A DNA stretch of 64,000 nucleotides from Patagioenas fasciata. Lineage: Eukaryota > Chordata > Aves > Columbiformes > Columbidae. Of this stretch, positions 48,096-59,784 are shown piece by piece. The notes under the pieces are model-generated. The model did not search any database. It was given only the letters and a program-made list of their open reading frames with translations, and was not told the DNA's origin. The first letter of the stretch is position 1. Each line of letters begins with the position of its first letter. The stretch covers positions 103,680,398 through 103,744,397 of the forward strand of contig NC_092521.1 of NCBI RefSeq assembly GCF_037038585.1. Reading direction: 5' to 3'. Both the position numbers and the translations under genes were made by a program.

Positions 48096-50141
48096 GGGGT
48101 TGGGGTTAGGGGTTGGGGTTAGGTTTAGATTTGGGGTTAGATGTTGGGGTTAGGGGTTGGGGTTAGGTTTACATTTGGGGTTAGGGGTTGGGGTTCAGGG
48201 TTAGGGTTAGGAGTTGCGGTTAGGTTTAGATTTGGAGTTAGGGGTTGGGATTAGGTTTAGATTTGGGATTAGGTTTAGATTTGGGGTTTGGATTTGGGGG
48301 TAGGTTTAGATTTGGGTTTAGGGGTTGGGGTTAGGGGTTGGGGTTAGGTTTAGATTTGGGGTTAGGGGTTGGAGTTAGGGGTTGGGGTTAAGTTTAGATT
48401 TGGGATTAGGTTTAGATTTGGGGTTAGGTTTAGATTTGGGGTTAGGGGTTGGGGTTAGGTTTAGATTTGGGGTTAGGAGTTGGGGTTAGGTTTAGATTTG
48501 GGGTTAGGTTTAGATTTGGGGTTAGCGGTTGGGGTTAGGTTTAGATTTGGGTTTACGTTTAGATTTGGGGTTAGGTTTAGATTTGGACTTAGGGGTTGGG
48601 GTTAGGTTAAGATTTGGGGTTAGGTTTAGATTTAGGGTTAGGGGTTGGGGTTAGGTTTAGATTTGGGGTTAGATTTAGATTTAGGGTTAGGGGTTGGGGT
48701 TAGGTTTAGATTTGGGTTTAGGTGTTGGGGTTAGGAGTTGGGGTTAGGTTTAGATTTGTTGTTAGGGGTTGGGATTATGTTTAGATTTGGGATTAGGTTT
48801 AGATTTGGGGTTTAGATTTGGGGTTAGGTTTAGATTTGGGTTTAGGTGTTGGGGTTAGGGGTTGGGGTTAGGTTTAGATTTGGGGTTAGGGGTTGGGGTT
48901 AGGGGTTGGGGTTAGGGGTTGGGGTTAGGGGTTGGGGTTAGGTTTAGATTTGGGGTTAGGTTTTGATTTGGGGTTAGGTGTTGGGGTTAGGTTTACATTT
49001 GGGGTTAGGTTTAGGTTTGGGGTTAGGGGTTGGGGTTGGGTTTAGATTTGGAGTTAGGTTTAGATTTGGGGTTAGGGGTTGAGGTTAGGTTTAGATTTGG
49101 GGTTAGGTTTAGATTTGGGTTTAGGTGTTGGGGTTAGGTTTAGATTTGGGGTTAGGTTTATATTTGGGGTTATGGGTTGGGGTTACGTTTAGATTTGGGG
49201 TTAGGTTTAGATTTAGGGTTAGGTTTAGATTTGGGGTTAGGTTTAGATTTGGGGTTAGGTTTAGATTTGGGGTTAGGGGTTGGGGTTAGGGGTTGTGTTT
49301 AGGGGTTCGGGTTAGGTTTTGATTTGGGGATAGGTTTAGATTTGGGGTTAGGGGATGAGGTTAGGTTTAGATTTCGGGATAGGTTTAGATTTGGGGTTTT
49401 GATTTGAGGTTAGCTTTAGATTTAACGTTAGGTTTAGATTTGGGGATAGGGGTTGGGGTTAGGGGTTGGTGTTAGGTTTAGATTTGGGGTTAGGGGTTGG
49501 GGTTAGGGGTTGGGGTTAGGTTTAGATTTGGGGTTAGGGGTTGGGGTTAGGGGTTGGGTTTAGGGGTTGGGGTTAGGTTTAGATTTGGGGTTAGGTTTAG
49601 ATTTGGGGTAAGGTTTAGATTTGGGGTTAGGGGTTGGGGTTAGGTTTAGATTTGGGGATAGGTTTAGATTTGGGGTTAGGGGTTGAGGTTAGGTTTAGAT
49701 TTGGGGTTAGGGGTTGGGGTTAGGTTTAGATTTGGGGTTAGGTTTAGATTTGGGGTTAGGGGTTGAGGTTAGGTTTAGATTTGGGGTTAGGTTTAGATTT
49801 AGGGTTAGGTTTAGATTTGGGGTTAGGTTTAGATTTGGGGTTAGGTTTAGATTTGGGGTTAGGGGTTGGGGTTAGGTTTAGATTTGGGGTTAGGTTTAGA
49901 TTTAGGGTTAGGTTTAGATTTGGGGTTAGGTTTAGATTTGGGGTTAGGTGTTGGGGTTAGGTTTAGATTTGGGGTTAGGTTTAGATTTCGGTTTAGATTT
50001 GGGGTTAGGTTTAGATTTGGGGTTAGGTTTAGATTTGGGATTAGGGGTTGGGGTTAGGTTTATATTTGGGGTTAGGTTTCGATTTGGGGTTAGGGGTTGG
50101 GGTTAGGTTTAGATTTGGGGTTAGGTTTAGATTTGGGATTA
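48096..50141 (+). repeat. 2046-bp higher-order repeat, copy 2
   Basis: Tandem partner of 46068-48095, longer by exactly one A word (18 bp) near 49.84 kb. It ends where GGGATTAGGGGTTGGGG is followed by an A word (about 50151), whereas copy 1 continues into a second B word. Downstream sequence still shares phrases with this unit (GCTTTGGGG, TTTAAGGTT) but not at a fixed offset. Confidence 0.9.
48882..48942 (+). repeat. 61-bp run of B words: nine GGGG tracts (copy 2)
   Basis: Same composition and length as 46854-46914 at the 2028-bp offset. It has strong quadruplex potential on the + strand and a C-rich complement able in principle to form an i-motif. Confidence 0.85.
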
Positions 50142-53100
50142 GGGGTTGGGGTTAGGTTTAGATTTGGGGTTAGGTTTAGCTTTGGGGTTAGGGGTTGGGG
50201 TTACGTTTAGATTTGGGGTTAGGTTTAGATTTAGGTTTTGATTTGGGGTTAAGTTTAGATTTAAGGTTAGGTTTAGATTTGGCGTTAGGGGTTGGGGTTA
50301 GGTTTAGATTTGGGGTTAGGGGTTGGGGTTAGAGGTTGGGGTTAGGTTTAGGTTTTGAGTTAGGGGTGGGGTTAGGATTTGGGGTAAGGTTTAGATTTGG
50401 GGGTGAGTTTAGATTTGGGGTTTTGATTTGGGGTTAGGTTTAGATTTAAGGTTAGGTTTAGATTTGGTGTTAGGGGTTGGGGTTAGGGGTTGGGGTTAGG
50501 TTTAGATTTGGGGTTAGGGGTTGGGGTTAGGTTTAGATTTGGGGTTAGGGATTGGGGTTAGGGGTTGGGGTTAAGTTTAGATTTGGGATTAGGTTTAGAT
50601 TTGGGGTTAGGTTTAGATTTGGGGTTAGGGGTTGGGGTTAGGTTTAGATTTGGGGTTAGGAGTTGGGGTTAGGTTTAGATTTGGGGTTAGGTTTAGATTT
50701 GGGGTTAGCGGTTGGGGTTAGGTTTAGATTTGGGTTTACGTTTAGGTTTGGGGTTAGGTTTAGATTTGGAGTTAGGGGTTGGGGTTAGGTTAAGATTTGG
50801 GGTAAGGTTTAGATTTAGGGTTAGGGGTTGGGGTTAGGTTTAGATTTGGGGTTAGGTTTAGATTTAGGGTTAGGGGTTGGGGTTAGGTTTAGATTTGGGT
50901 TTAGGTGTTGGGGTTAGGGGTTGGGGTTAGGTTTAGATTTGGGTTTAGGGGTTGGGGTTTGGGGTTGGGGTTAGGGGTTGGGGTTAGCTTTAGATTTGGG
51001 GTTAGGGGTTGGGATTAGGTTTAGATTTCGGATTAGGTTTAGATTTGGGGTTTAGATTTGGTATTAGGTTTAGATTTGGGTTTAAGTGCTGGGGTTAGGG
51101 GTTGGGGTTAGGTTTAGATTTGGGGTTAGGGGTTGGGGTTAGGGGTTGGGGTTAGGGGTTGGGGTTAGGTTTAGATTTGGGGTTAGGTTTTGATTTGGGG
51201 TTAGGTGTTGGGTTTAGGTTTACATTTGGGGTTAGGTTTAGATTTGGGGTTAGGGGTTGGGGTTTGGTTTAGATTTGGGTTTAGGTTTAGGTTTGGGGTT
51301 AGGGGTTGGGGTTGGGTTTAGATTTGGGGTTAGGGGTTGAGGTTAGGTTTAGATTTGGGGTTAGGTTTAGATTTGGGTTTAGGTGTTGGGGTTAGGTTTA
51401 GATTTGGGGTTAGGTTTATATTTGGGGTTATGGGTTGGGGTTACGTTTAGATTTGGGGTTTGGTTTAGATTTGGGGTTAGGTTTAGATTTGGGGTTAGGG
51501 GTTGGGGTTAGGGGTTGGGGTTAGGTTTAGATTTGGGGTTAGGGGTTGGGTTTAGGGGTTGGGGTTAGGTTTAGATTTGGGGTTAGGTTAAGATTTGGGG
51601 TAAGGTTTAGATTTGGGGTTAGGGGTTGGGGTTAGGTTTAGATTTGGGGATAGGTTTAGATTTGGGGTTAGGGTTTGAGGTTAGGTTTAGATTTGGGGTT
51701 AGGGGTTGGGGTTAGGTTTAGATTTGGGGTTAGGTTTAGATTTGGGGTTAGGGGTTGAGGTTAGGTTTAGATTTGGGGTTAGGTTTAGATTTGGGTTTAG
51801 GTGTTGGGGTTAGGTTTAGATTTGGGGTTAGGTTTAGATTTGGGGTTAGGGGTTGGGGTTAGGTTTAGATTTGGGGTTAGGTTTAGATTTAGGGTTAGGT
51901 TTAGATTTGGGGTTAGGTTTAGATTTGGGGTTAGGTTTAGATTTGGGGTTAGGGGTTGGGGTTAGGTTTATATTTGGGGTTAGGTTTCGATTTGGGGTTA
52001 GGGGTTAGGATTAGGTTTAGATTTGGGGTTAGGTTTAGATTTGGGGTTAGGGGTTGGGGTTACGTTTAGATTTGGGGTTAGGTTTAGCTTTGGGGTTAGG
52101 GGTTGGGGTTAGGTTTAGATTTGGGGTTAGGTTTAGATTTGGGGTTTTGATTTCGGGTTAAGTTTAGATTTAAGGTTAGGTTTAGATTTGGGGTTAGGGA
52201 TTGGGGTTAGGTTTAGATTTGGGGTTAGGGGTTGGGGTTAGAGGTTGGGGTTAGGTTTAGATTTTGAGTTAGGGGTGGGGTTAGGGTTTGGGGTAAGGTT
52301 TAGATTTGGGGGTAGGTATATATTGGGGGTTTTGATTTGGGGTTAGGTTTAGATTTAAGATTAGGTTTAGATTTGGTGTTAGGGGTTGGGGTTAGGGGTT
52401 GGGGTTAGGTTTAGATTAGGGGTTAGGGGTTGGGGTTAGGTTTAGATTTGGGGTTAGGGTTTGGGGTTAGTGGTTGGGGTTAGGTTTAGATTTGGGTTTA
52501 GCGGTTGGGGTTAGAGTTTGGGTTTAGGGGTTGGGGTTAGGTTGTGATTTGGGGTTAGGTTTAGATTTGGGGTTAGGGGTTGGGGTTAGGTTTAGATTTG
52601 GGGTTAGGTTTAGATTTGGAGTTAGGGGTTGGGGTTAGGTTTAGATTTGGGGTTATGTTTAGATTTGGGGTTAGGGGTTGGGTTTAGGTTTAGATTTGGG
52701 GTTAGGTTTAGATTTGGGGTTAGGGGTTAGGGTTAGGTTTAGATTTGGGGTTAGGTTTAGATTTGGGGTTAGGGGTTGGGGTTAGGTTTAGATTTGGGGT
52801 TAGGTTTAGATTTGGGGTTAGGTTTAGATTTGGGGTTAGGGATTGGGGTTAGAGGTTTGGGTTTGGTGCTGGGGTTAGGTTTAGATTTGGGGTTAGGGGT
52901 TCGGGTTAGGGGTTGGGGTCAGGGGTTGGGGTTAGCTTTAGATTTGGGGTTATTTTTAGATTTGGGGTTAGGTTTAGATTTGGGGTTAGGGGTTGGGGTT
53001 AGGGGTTGTGTTTAGGGGTTGGGGTTAGGTTTAGATTTGGGGTTAGGTTTAGATTTGGGGTTAGGGGTTGGGGTTTGGTTTAGATTTGGGGTTATGTTTA

Positions 53101-54389
53101 AATTTGGGGTTAGGGGTTGGGGTTAGGTTTAGATTTGGGATTAGGTTTAGATTCGGGGTTAGGGGTTGGGGTTAGGTTTAGATTTGGGGTTAGGGGTTGG
53201 GGTTAGGGGTTGGGGTTAGGTTTAGATTTGGGATTAGGTTTATAGTTGGGGTTAGGTTTAGATTTGAAGATAAGGGTTGGGGTTAGGTTTAGATTTGGGG
53301 TTAGGAGTTGGGGTTAGGTTTAGATTTGGGGTTAGGTTTAGATTTGGGGTTAGCGGTTGGGGTTAGGTTTAGATTTGGGTTTACGTTTAGGTTTGGGGTT
53401 AGGTTTAGATTTGGAGTTAGGGGTTGGGGTTAGGTTAAGATTTGGGGTTAGGTTTAGATTTAGGGTTAGGGGTTGGGGTTAGGTTTAGATTTGGTGTTAG
53501 GTTTAGATTTAGGGTTAGGGGTTGGGGTTAGGTTTAGATTTGGGTTTAGCTGTTGGGGTTAGCGGTTGGGGTTAGGTTTACATTTGGGGTTAGGGGTTGG
53601 GGTTCGGGGTTGGGGTTAGGGGTTGCGGTTAGGTTTAGATTTGGGGTTAGGGGTTGGGATTAGGTTTAGATTTGGGGTTTAGATTTGGGGTTTAGATTTG
53701 GGGTTAGGTTTAGATTTGGGTTTAGGTGTTGGGGTTAGGGGTTGGGGTTAGGTTTAGATTTGGGGTTAGGGGTTGGGGTTAGGGTTTGGGTTTAGGGGTT
53801 GGGGTTAGGTTTAGATTTGGGGTTAGGTTTTGATTTGGGGTTAGGTTTACATTTGGGGTTAGGTTTAGATTTGGGGGTAGGGGTTGGGGTTAGGTTTAGA
53901 TTTGGGGTTAGGCTTAGATTTGGGGTTTAGATATAGGGTTAGGTTTAGATTTGGGGTTACGTTTAGATTTGGGGCTAGGGGTTGGCGTTAGGTTTAGATT
54001 TGTGGTTAGGTTTAGATTTGGGGTTAGGTTTAGAACTGGGGTTAGGGATGGGGTTAAGTTTAGTTTTGGGGTTAGGTTTAGATTTGGGGTTAGGGGTTGG
54101 GGTTAGGTTTAGATTTGGGGTTAGGTTTAGATTTGGGGTTAGGGGTTGGGGTTAGGTTTAGATTTGTGGTTATGTTTCGATTTGGGGTTAGGTTTAGATT
54201 TGGGGTTTAGATTTGGGGTTAGGTTTAGATTTGGGGTTAGGGGTTGGGGTTAGGGGTTTGGGTTGGGTGTTGGGGTTAGGTTTAGATTTGAGGTTAGGGG
54301 TTGGGGTTAGGGGTTGGGGTCAGGGGTTGGGGTTACCTTTAGATTTGGGGTTAGGTTTACATTTGGGGTTAGGTTTAGATTTAGGGTTA
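50052..54389 (+). repeat. Mixed satellite with a 1909-bp-offset pair
   Basis: The stretch 50052-50545 matches about 51961-52454 at offset 1909: AAGTTTAGATTTAAGG (50251/52160) and TTTTGAGTTAGGGGTGGGG (50353/52262). Between them, 50.55-51.5 kb follows the order seen in the 2028-bp unit (GGTTAGGTTAAGATTT, TTTACGTTTAGG, GTTTTGATTTGGGGTTAGGTGTTGG). The marker phrase returns at 52856 in the TTTGGTGCT form, followed by GGGGTCAGG at about 52915. From 53.27 to 53.85 kb the GGTTAAGATTT order appears once more. The region ends with the marker at 54257. Confidence 0.75.
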
Positions 54390-56210
54390 GGGGTTGGGGT
54401 TAGGTTTAGATTTGGGGTTAGGTTTAGATTTGGGGTTAGGTGTTGGGTTTAGGTTTAGATTTGGGGTTAGGTTTAGATTTCGGTTTAGATTTGGGTTTAG
54501 GTTTAGATTTGGGGTTAGGTTTCGATTTGGGGTTAGGGGTTGGGGTTAGGTTTATATTTGGGGTTAGGTTTCGATTTGGGGTTAGGGGTTGGGGTTAGGT
54601 TTAGATTTGGGGTTAGGTTTAGATTTGGGGTTAGGGGTTGGGGTTAGGTTTAGATTTGGGGTTAGGTTTAGCTTTGGGGTTAGGGGTTGGGGTTAGGTTT
54701 AGATTTGGGGTTAGGTTTAGATTTGGGGTTTTGATTTGGGGTTAAGTTTATATTTAAGGTTAGGCTTAGATTTGGGGTTAGGGGTTATGCTTAGGTTTAG
54801 ATTTGGGGTTAGGGGTTGGGGTTAGAGGTTGGGGTTAGGTTTAGATTTTGACTTAGGGGTGGGGTTAGGGTTTGTGGTAAGGTTTAGATTTGGGGGTAGG
54901 TTTAGATTTGGGGTTTTGATTTGGCGTTAGGTTTAGATTTGAGGTTAGGTTTACATTTGGTGTTAGGGGTTGGGGTTGGGTGGGGGTTAGGTTTTGATTT
55001 GGGGTTAGGGGTTGGGGTTAGGTTTAGATTTGGGGTTAGGGTTTGGGGTTAGAGGTTGGGGTTAAGTTTAGATTTGGGGTTAGCGGTTGGGGTTAGAGGT
55101 TGGGTTTAGGGGTTGGGGTTAGGTTTTGATTTGGGGTTAGGTTTAGATTTGGGGTTAGGGGTTGGGGTTAGGTTTAGATTTGGGGTTAGGTTTAGATTTG
55201 GAGTTAGGGGTTGGGGTTAGGTTTAGATTTGGGGTTATGTTTAGATTTGGGGTTAGGGGTTGGGTTTAGGTTTAGATTTGGGGTTAGGTTTAGATTTGGG
55301 GTTAGGGGTTAGGGTTAGGTTTAGATTTGGTGTTAGGTTTAGATTTGGGGTTAGGGGTTGGGGTTAGGTTTAGATTTGGGGTTAGGTTTAGATTTGGGGT
55401 TAGGTTTAGATTTGGGGTTAGTGGTTGGGGTTAGGGGTTTGGGTTTGGTGCTGGGGTTAGGTTTAGATTTGGGGTTAGTGGTTGGGGTTAGGGGTTGGGG
55501 TCAGGGGTTGGGGTTAGGTTTAGATTTGGGGTTAGGTTTAGATTTGGGGTGTAGGTTTAGATTTGGGGTTAGGGGTTGGGGTTAGGGGTTGTGCTTAGGG
55601 GTTGGGGTTAGGTTTTGATTTGGGGTTAGGTTTAGATTTGGGGTTAGGGGTTGGGGTTAGGTTTAGATTTGGGGTTAGGTTTAGATTCGGGGTTAGGGGT
55701 TGGGGTTAGGTTTAGATTTGGGGTTAGGGGTTGGGGTTAGGGTTTGGGGTTAGGTTTAGATTTGGGATTAGGTTTCGATTTGGGGTTAGGTTTAGATTTA
55801 GGGTTAGGGGTTGGGGTTAGGTTTAGATTTGAGTTTAGGTGTTGGGCTTAGGGGTTGGGGTTAGGTTTAGATTTGGGGTTAGGGGTTGGGGTTCGGGGTT
55901 GGGGTTAGGGGTTGGGGTTAGGTTTAGATTTGGGGTTAGGGGTTGGGATTAGGTTTAGATTTGGGATTAGGTTTAGATTTGGGGTTTAGATTTGGGGTTA
56001 GGTTTAGATTTGGGTTTAGGTGTTGGGGTTAGGGGTTGGGGTTAGGTTTAGATTTGGGGTTAGGGGTTGGGGTTAGGGGTTGGGGTTAGGGGTTGGGGTT
56101 AGGTTTAGATTTGGGGTTGGGTTTTGATTTGGGATTAGGTGTTGGGGTTAGGTTTACATTTGGGGTTAGGTTTAGATTTGGGGTTAGGGGTTGGGGTTAG
56201 GTTTAGATTT
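54390..56210 (+). repeat. 2042-bp-offset higher-order repeat, copy 1
   Basis: Copy 1 aligns to 56432-58252 at a constant 2042: TGTTGGGTTT (54441/56483), TTTTGACTTAGGGG (54846/56888) and the marker phrase (55438/57480). The only differences I noted are scattered substitutions, such as GGGTGGGGGTT (54978) against an unbroken G9 run (57020). The constant offset indicates a recent duplication. Confidence 0.91.
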
Positions 56211-56431
56211 GGGGTTAGGTTTAGATTTGGGGTTAGGGGTTGAGGTTAGGTTTAGATTTGGGGTTAGGTTTAGATTTGGGGTTAGGGGTTGGGGTTAGGT
56301 TTAGATTTGGGGTTAGGTTTAGGTTTGGGGTTTAGATATGGGGTTAGATTTAGATTTGGGGTTAGGTTTAGATTTGGGGCTAGGGGTTGGGGTTAGGTTT
56401 AGATTTGTGGTTAGGTTTAAATTTGGGGTTA
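56211..56431 (+). repeat. Spacer completing the 2042-bp period
   Basis: About 220 bp of A-A-B satellite between the two matching 1.82-kb segments. It contains GTTGAGG (about 56231), GTTTAGATATGGGG (about 56332) and GGGGCTAGGGG (about 56377), a combination like that at 39521 and 59243. It belongs to the repeat period; the matching part of copy 1 (before 54390) has different variants. Confidence 0.7.
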
Positions 56432-58252
56432 GGGGTTGGGGTTAGGTTTAGATTTGGGGTTAGGTTTAGATTTGGGGTTAGGTGTTGGGTTTAGGTTTAG
56501 ATTTGGGGTTAGGTTTAGATTTCGGTTTAGATTTGGGTTTAGGTTTAGATTTGGGGTTAGGTTTCGATTTGGGGTTAGGGGTTGGGGTTAGGTTTATATT
56601 TGGGGTTAGGTTTCGATTTGGGGTTAGGGGTTGGGGTTAGGTTTAGATTTGGGGTTAGGTTTAGATTTGGGGTTAGGGGTTGGGGTTAGGTTTAGATTTG
56701 GGGTTAGGTTTAGCTTTGGGGTTAGGGGTTGGGGTTAGGTTTAGATTTGGGGTTAGGTTTAGATTTGGGGGTTTGATTTGGGGTTAAGTTTATATTTAAG
56801 GTTAGGCTTAGATTTGGCGTTAGGGGTTGGGCTTAGGTTTAGATTTGGGGTTAGGGGTTGGGGTTAGAGGTTGGGGTTAGGTTTAGATTTTGACTTAGGG
56901 GTGGGGTTAGGGTTTGTGGTAAGGTTTAGATTTGGGGGTAGGTTTAGATTTGGGGTTTTGATTTGGCGTTAGGTTTAGATTTGAGGTTAGGTTTACATTT
57001 GGTGTTAGGGGTTGGGGTTGGGGGGGGGTTAGGTTTTGATTTGGGGTTAGGGGTTGGGGTTAGGTTTAGATTTGGGGTTAGGGTTTGGGGTTAGAGGTTG
57101 GGGTTAAGTTTAGATTTGGGGTTAGCGGTTGGGGTTAGAGGTTGGGTTTAGGGGTTGGGGTTAGGTTTTGATTTGGGGTTAGGTTTAGATTTGGGGTTAG
57201 GGGTTGGGGTTAGGTTTAGATTTGGGGTTAGGTTTAGATTTGGAGTTAGGGGTTGGGGTTAGGTTTAGATTTGGGGTTATGTTTAGATTTGGGGTTAGGG
57301 GTTGGGTTTAGCTTTAGATTTGGGGTTAGGTTTAGATTTGGGGTTAGGGGTTAGGGTTAGGTTTAGATTTGGTGTTAGGTTTAGATTTGGGGTTAGGGGT
57401 TGGGGTTAGGTTTAGATTTGGGGTTAGGTTTAGATTTGGGGTTAGGTTTAGATTTGGGGTTAGTGGTTGGGGTTAGGGGTTTGGGTTTGGTGCTGGGGTT
57501 AGGTTTAGATTTGGGGTTAGTGGTTGGGGTTAGGGGTTGGGGTCAGGGGTTGGGGTTAGGTTTAGATTTGGGGTTAGGTTTAGATTTGGGGTGTAGGTTT
57601 AGATTTGGGGTTAGGGGTTGGGGTTAGGGGTTGTGCTTAGGGGTTGGGGTTAGGTTTTGATTTGGGGTTAGGTTTAGATTTGGGGTTAGGGGTTGGGGTT
57701 AGGTTTAGATTTGGGGTTAGGTTTAGATTCGGGGTTAGGGGTTGGGGTTAGGTTTAGATTTGGGGTTAGGGGTTGGGGTTAGGGTTTGGGGTTAGGTTTA
57801 GATTTGGGATTAGGTTTCGATTTGGGGTTAGGTTTAGATTTAGGGTTAGGGGTTGGGGTTAGGTTTAGATTTGAGTTTAGGTGTTGGGCTTAGGGGTTGG
57901 GGTTAGGTTTAGATTTGGGGTTAGGGGTTGGGGTTCGGGGTTGGGGTTAGGGGTTGGGGTTAGGTTTAGATTTGGGGTTAGGGGTTGGGATTAGGTTTAG
58001 ATTTGGGATTAGGTTTAGATTTGGGGTTTAGATTTGGGGTTAGGTTTAGATTTGGGTTTAGGTGTTGGGGTTAGGGGTTGGGGTTAGGTTTAGATTTGGG
58101 GTTAGGGGTTGGGGTTAGGGGTTGGGGTTAGGGGTTGGGGTTAGGTTTAGATTTGGGGTTGGGTTTTGATTTGGGATTAGGTGTTGGGGTTAGGTTTACA
58201 TTTGGGGTTAGGTTTAGATTTGGGGTTACGGGTTGGGGTTAGGTTTAGATTT
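56432..58252 (+). repeat. 2042-bp-offset higher-order repeat, copy 2
   Basis: Partner of 54390-56210. It ends at about 58228, where GGGGTTACGGG departs from GGGGTTAGGGG in copy 1. It carries the G9 run at 57020-57028. The tandem is followed by the block related to 38.6-40.4 kb. Confidence 0.9.
57020..57028 (+). repeat. Run of nine G
   Basis: This is the longest G homopolymer I saw in the window. It arises from a single T-to-G change relative to the equivalent base in the copy 2042 bp upstream, where the sequence reads GGGTGGGGG. Being a homopolymer, it could also be a base-calling error in the assembly. Confidence 0.8.
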
Positions 58253-59784
58253 GGGGTTAGGTTTAGATTTGGGGTTTAGATATGGGGTTAGGTTTAGATT
58301 TGGTGTTAGGTTTAGATTTGGGGCTAGGGGTTGGCGTTAGGTTTAGATTTGGGGTTAGGTTTAGATTTGGGGTTAGGGGTTGGGGTTAGGTTTAGATTTG
58401 GAGTTAGGTTTAGATTTGGGGTTTAGATATGGGGTTAGGTTTAGATATGGGGTTAGGTTTAGATTTGGGGTTAGGTTTAGAATTGGGGTTAGGGGATGGG
58501 GTTAAGTTTAGTTTTGGGATTAGGTTTAGATTTGGGGTTAGGGGTTGGGGTTAGGTTTAGATTTGGGGTTAGGTTTAGATTTGGGGTTAGGGTTTGGGGT
58601 TAGGTTTAGATTTGGGGTTATGTTTCGATTTGGGGTTAGGTTTAGATTTGGGGTTTAGATTTGGGGTTAGGTTTAGATTTGGGGTTAGGTTTAGATTTGG
58701 GGTTAGGGGTTGGGGTTAGGGATTTGGGTTGGGTGTTGGGGTTAGGTTTAGATTTGGGGTTAGGGGTTGGTGTTAGGGGTTGGGGTCAGGGGTTGGGGTT
58801 ACCTTTAGATTTGGGGTTAGGTTTAGATTTGGGGTTAGGTTTGGATTTGGGATTAGGGGTTGGGGTTAGGTTTAGATTTGGGGTTAGGTTTAGATTTGGG
58901 GTTCGGGGTTGGGGTTAGGTTTAGATTTGGGGTTAGGTTTAGATTTGGGGTTAGGGGTTGAGGTTAGGTTTAGATTTGGGGTTAGGTTTAGATTTGGGGT
59001 TAGGGGTTGGGGTTAGGTTTAGATTTGGGGTTAGGTTTAGATTTGGGGTTAGGGGTTGAGGTTAGGTTTAGATTTGGGGTTAGGTTTAGATTTGGGGTTA
59101 GGGGTTGGGGTTAGGTTTAGATTTGGGGTTAGGTTTAGATTTGGGGTTAGGGGTTGAGGTTAGGTTTAGATTTGGGGTTAGGTTTAGATTTGGGGTTAGG
59201 GGTTGGGGTTAGGTTTAGATTTGGGGTTAGGTTTAGGTTTGGGGTTTAGATATGGGGTTAGATTTAGATTTGGGGTTAGGTTTAGATTTGGGGCTAGGGG
59301 TTGGGGTTAGGTTTAGATTTGTGGTTAGGTTTAAATTTGGGGTTAGGGGTTGGGGTTAGGTTTAGATTTGGGGTTAGGTTTAGATTTGGGGTTAGGGGTT
59401 GGGGTTAGGTTTAGATTTGGGGTTAGGTTTAGCTTTGGGATTAGGGGTTGGGGTTAGGTTTAGATTTGGGGTTAGGTTTAGATTTGGGGTTAGGGGTTGG
59501 GGTTAGGTTTAGATTTGGGGTTAGGTTTCGATTTGGGGTTAGGTTTAGATTTAAGGTTTAGATTTGGGGTTAGGTTTAGATTTGGGGTTAGGGGTTGGGG
59601 TTAGGGTTTTGGGTTGGGTGTTAGGGTTAGGTTTACATTTGGGGTTACGGGTTGGGGTTAGGGGTTGGGGTCAGTGGTAAGCTTCAGATTTGGGGTTAGG
59701 TTTAGATTTGGGGTTAGGTTTAGATTTGGGGTTAGGGGTTGGGGTTAGGGGTTGGGGTTAGGGCTTGGGGTTAGGTTTGATTTG
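58253..59784 (+). repeat. Block related to 38.6-40.1 kb
   Basis: The order of rare variants matches the left block: the marker at 58723, the GTTGAGG register, GGTTTAGATATGGGG (59243), TTTAAGGTTTAGATTT (about 59551), the marker at 59608, GGGGTCAGTGGTAAGCTT (about 59668) and TTTGATTTGGG. The offset to the left block is 19704-19722 bp. Here AAGCTT is followed by CAG where the left block has TAG. Confidence 0.8.
58912..59230 (+). repeat. 98-bp register of GTTGAGG and GTTGGGG phrases
   Basis: The A of GTTGAGG lies at 58961, 59059 and 59157, exactly 98 bp apart. This is a near-perfect dimer of the 49-bp A-A-B phrase, with one diagnostic base distinguishing the two halves. Confidence 0.92.

Noticed and set aside
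44426..50057. Open frames at 44426-44620, 47820-48011, 49763-49960 and 49866-50057
   Set aside because: They overlap in two frames of the same A-word run and differ by one 18-bp word, as expected of satellite and not of genes.
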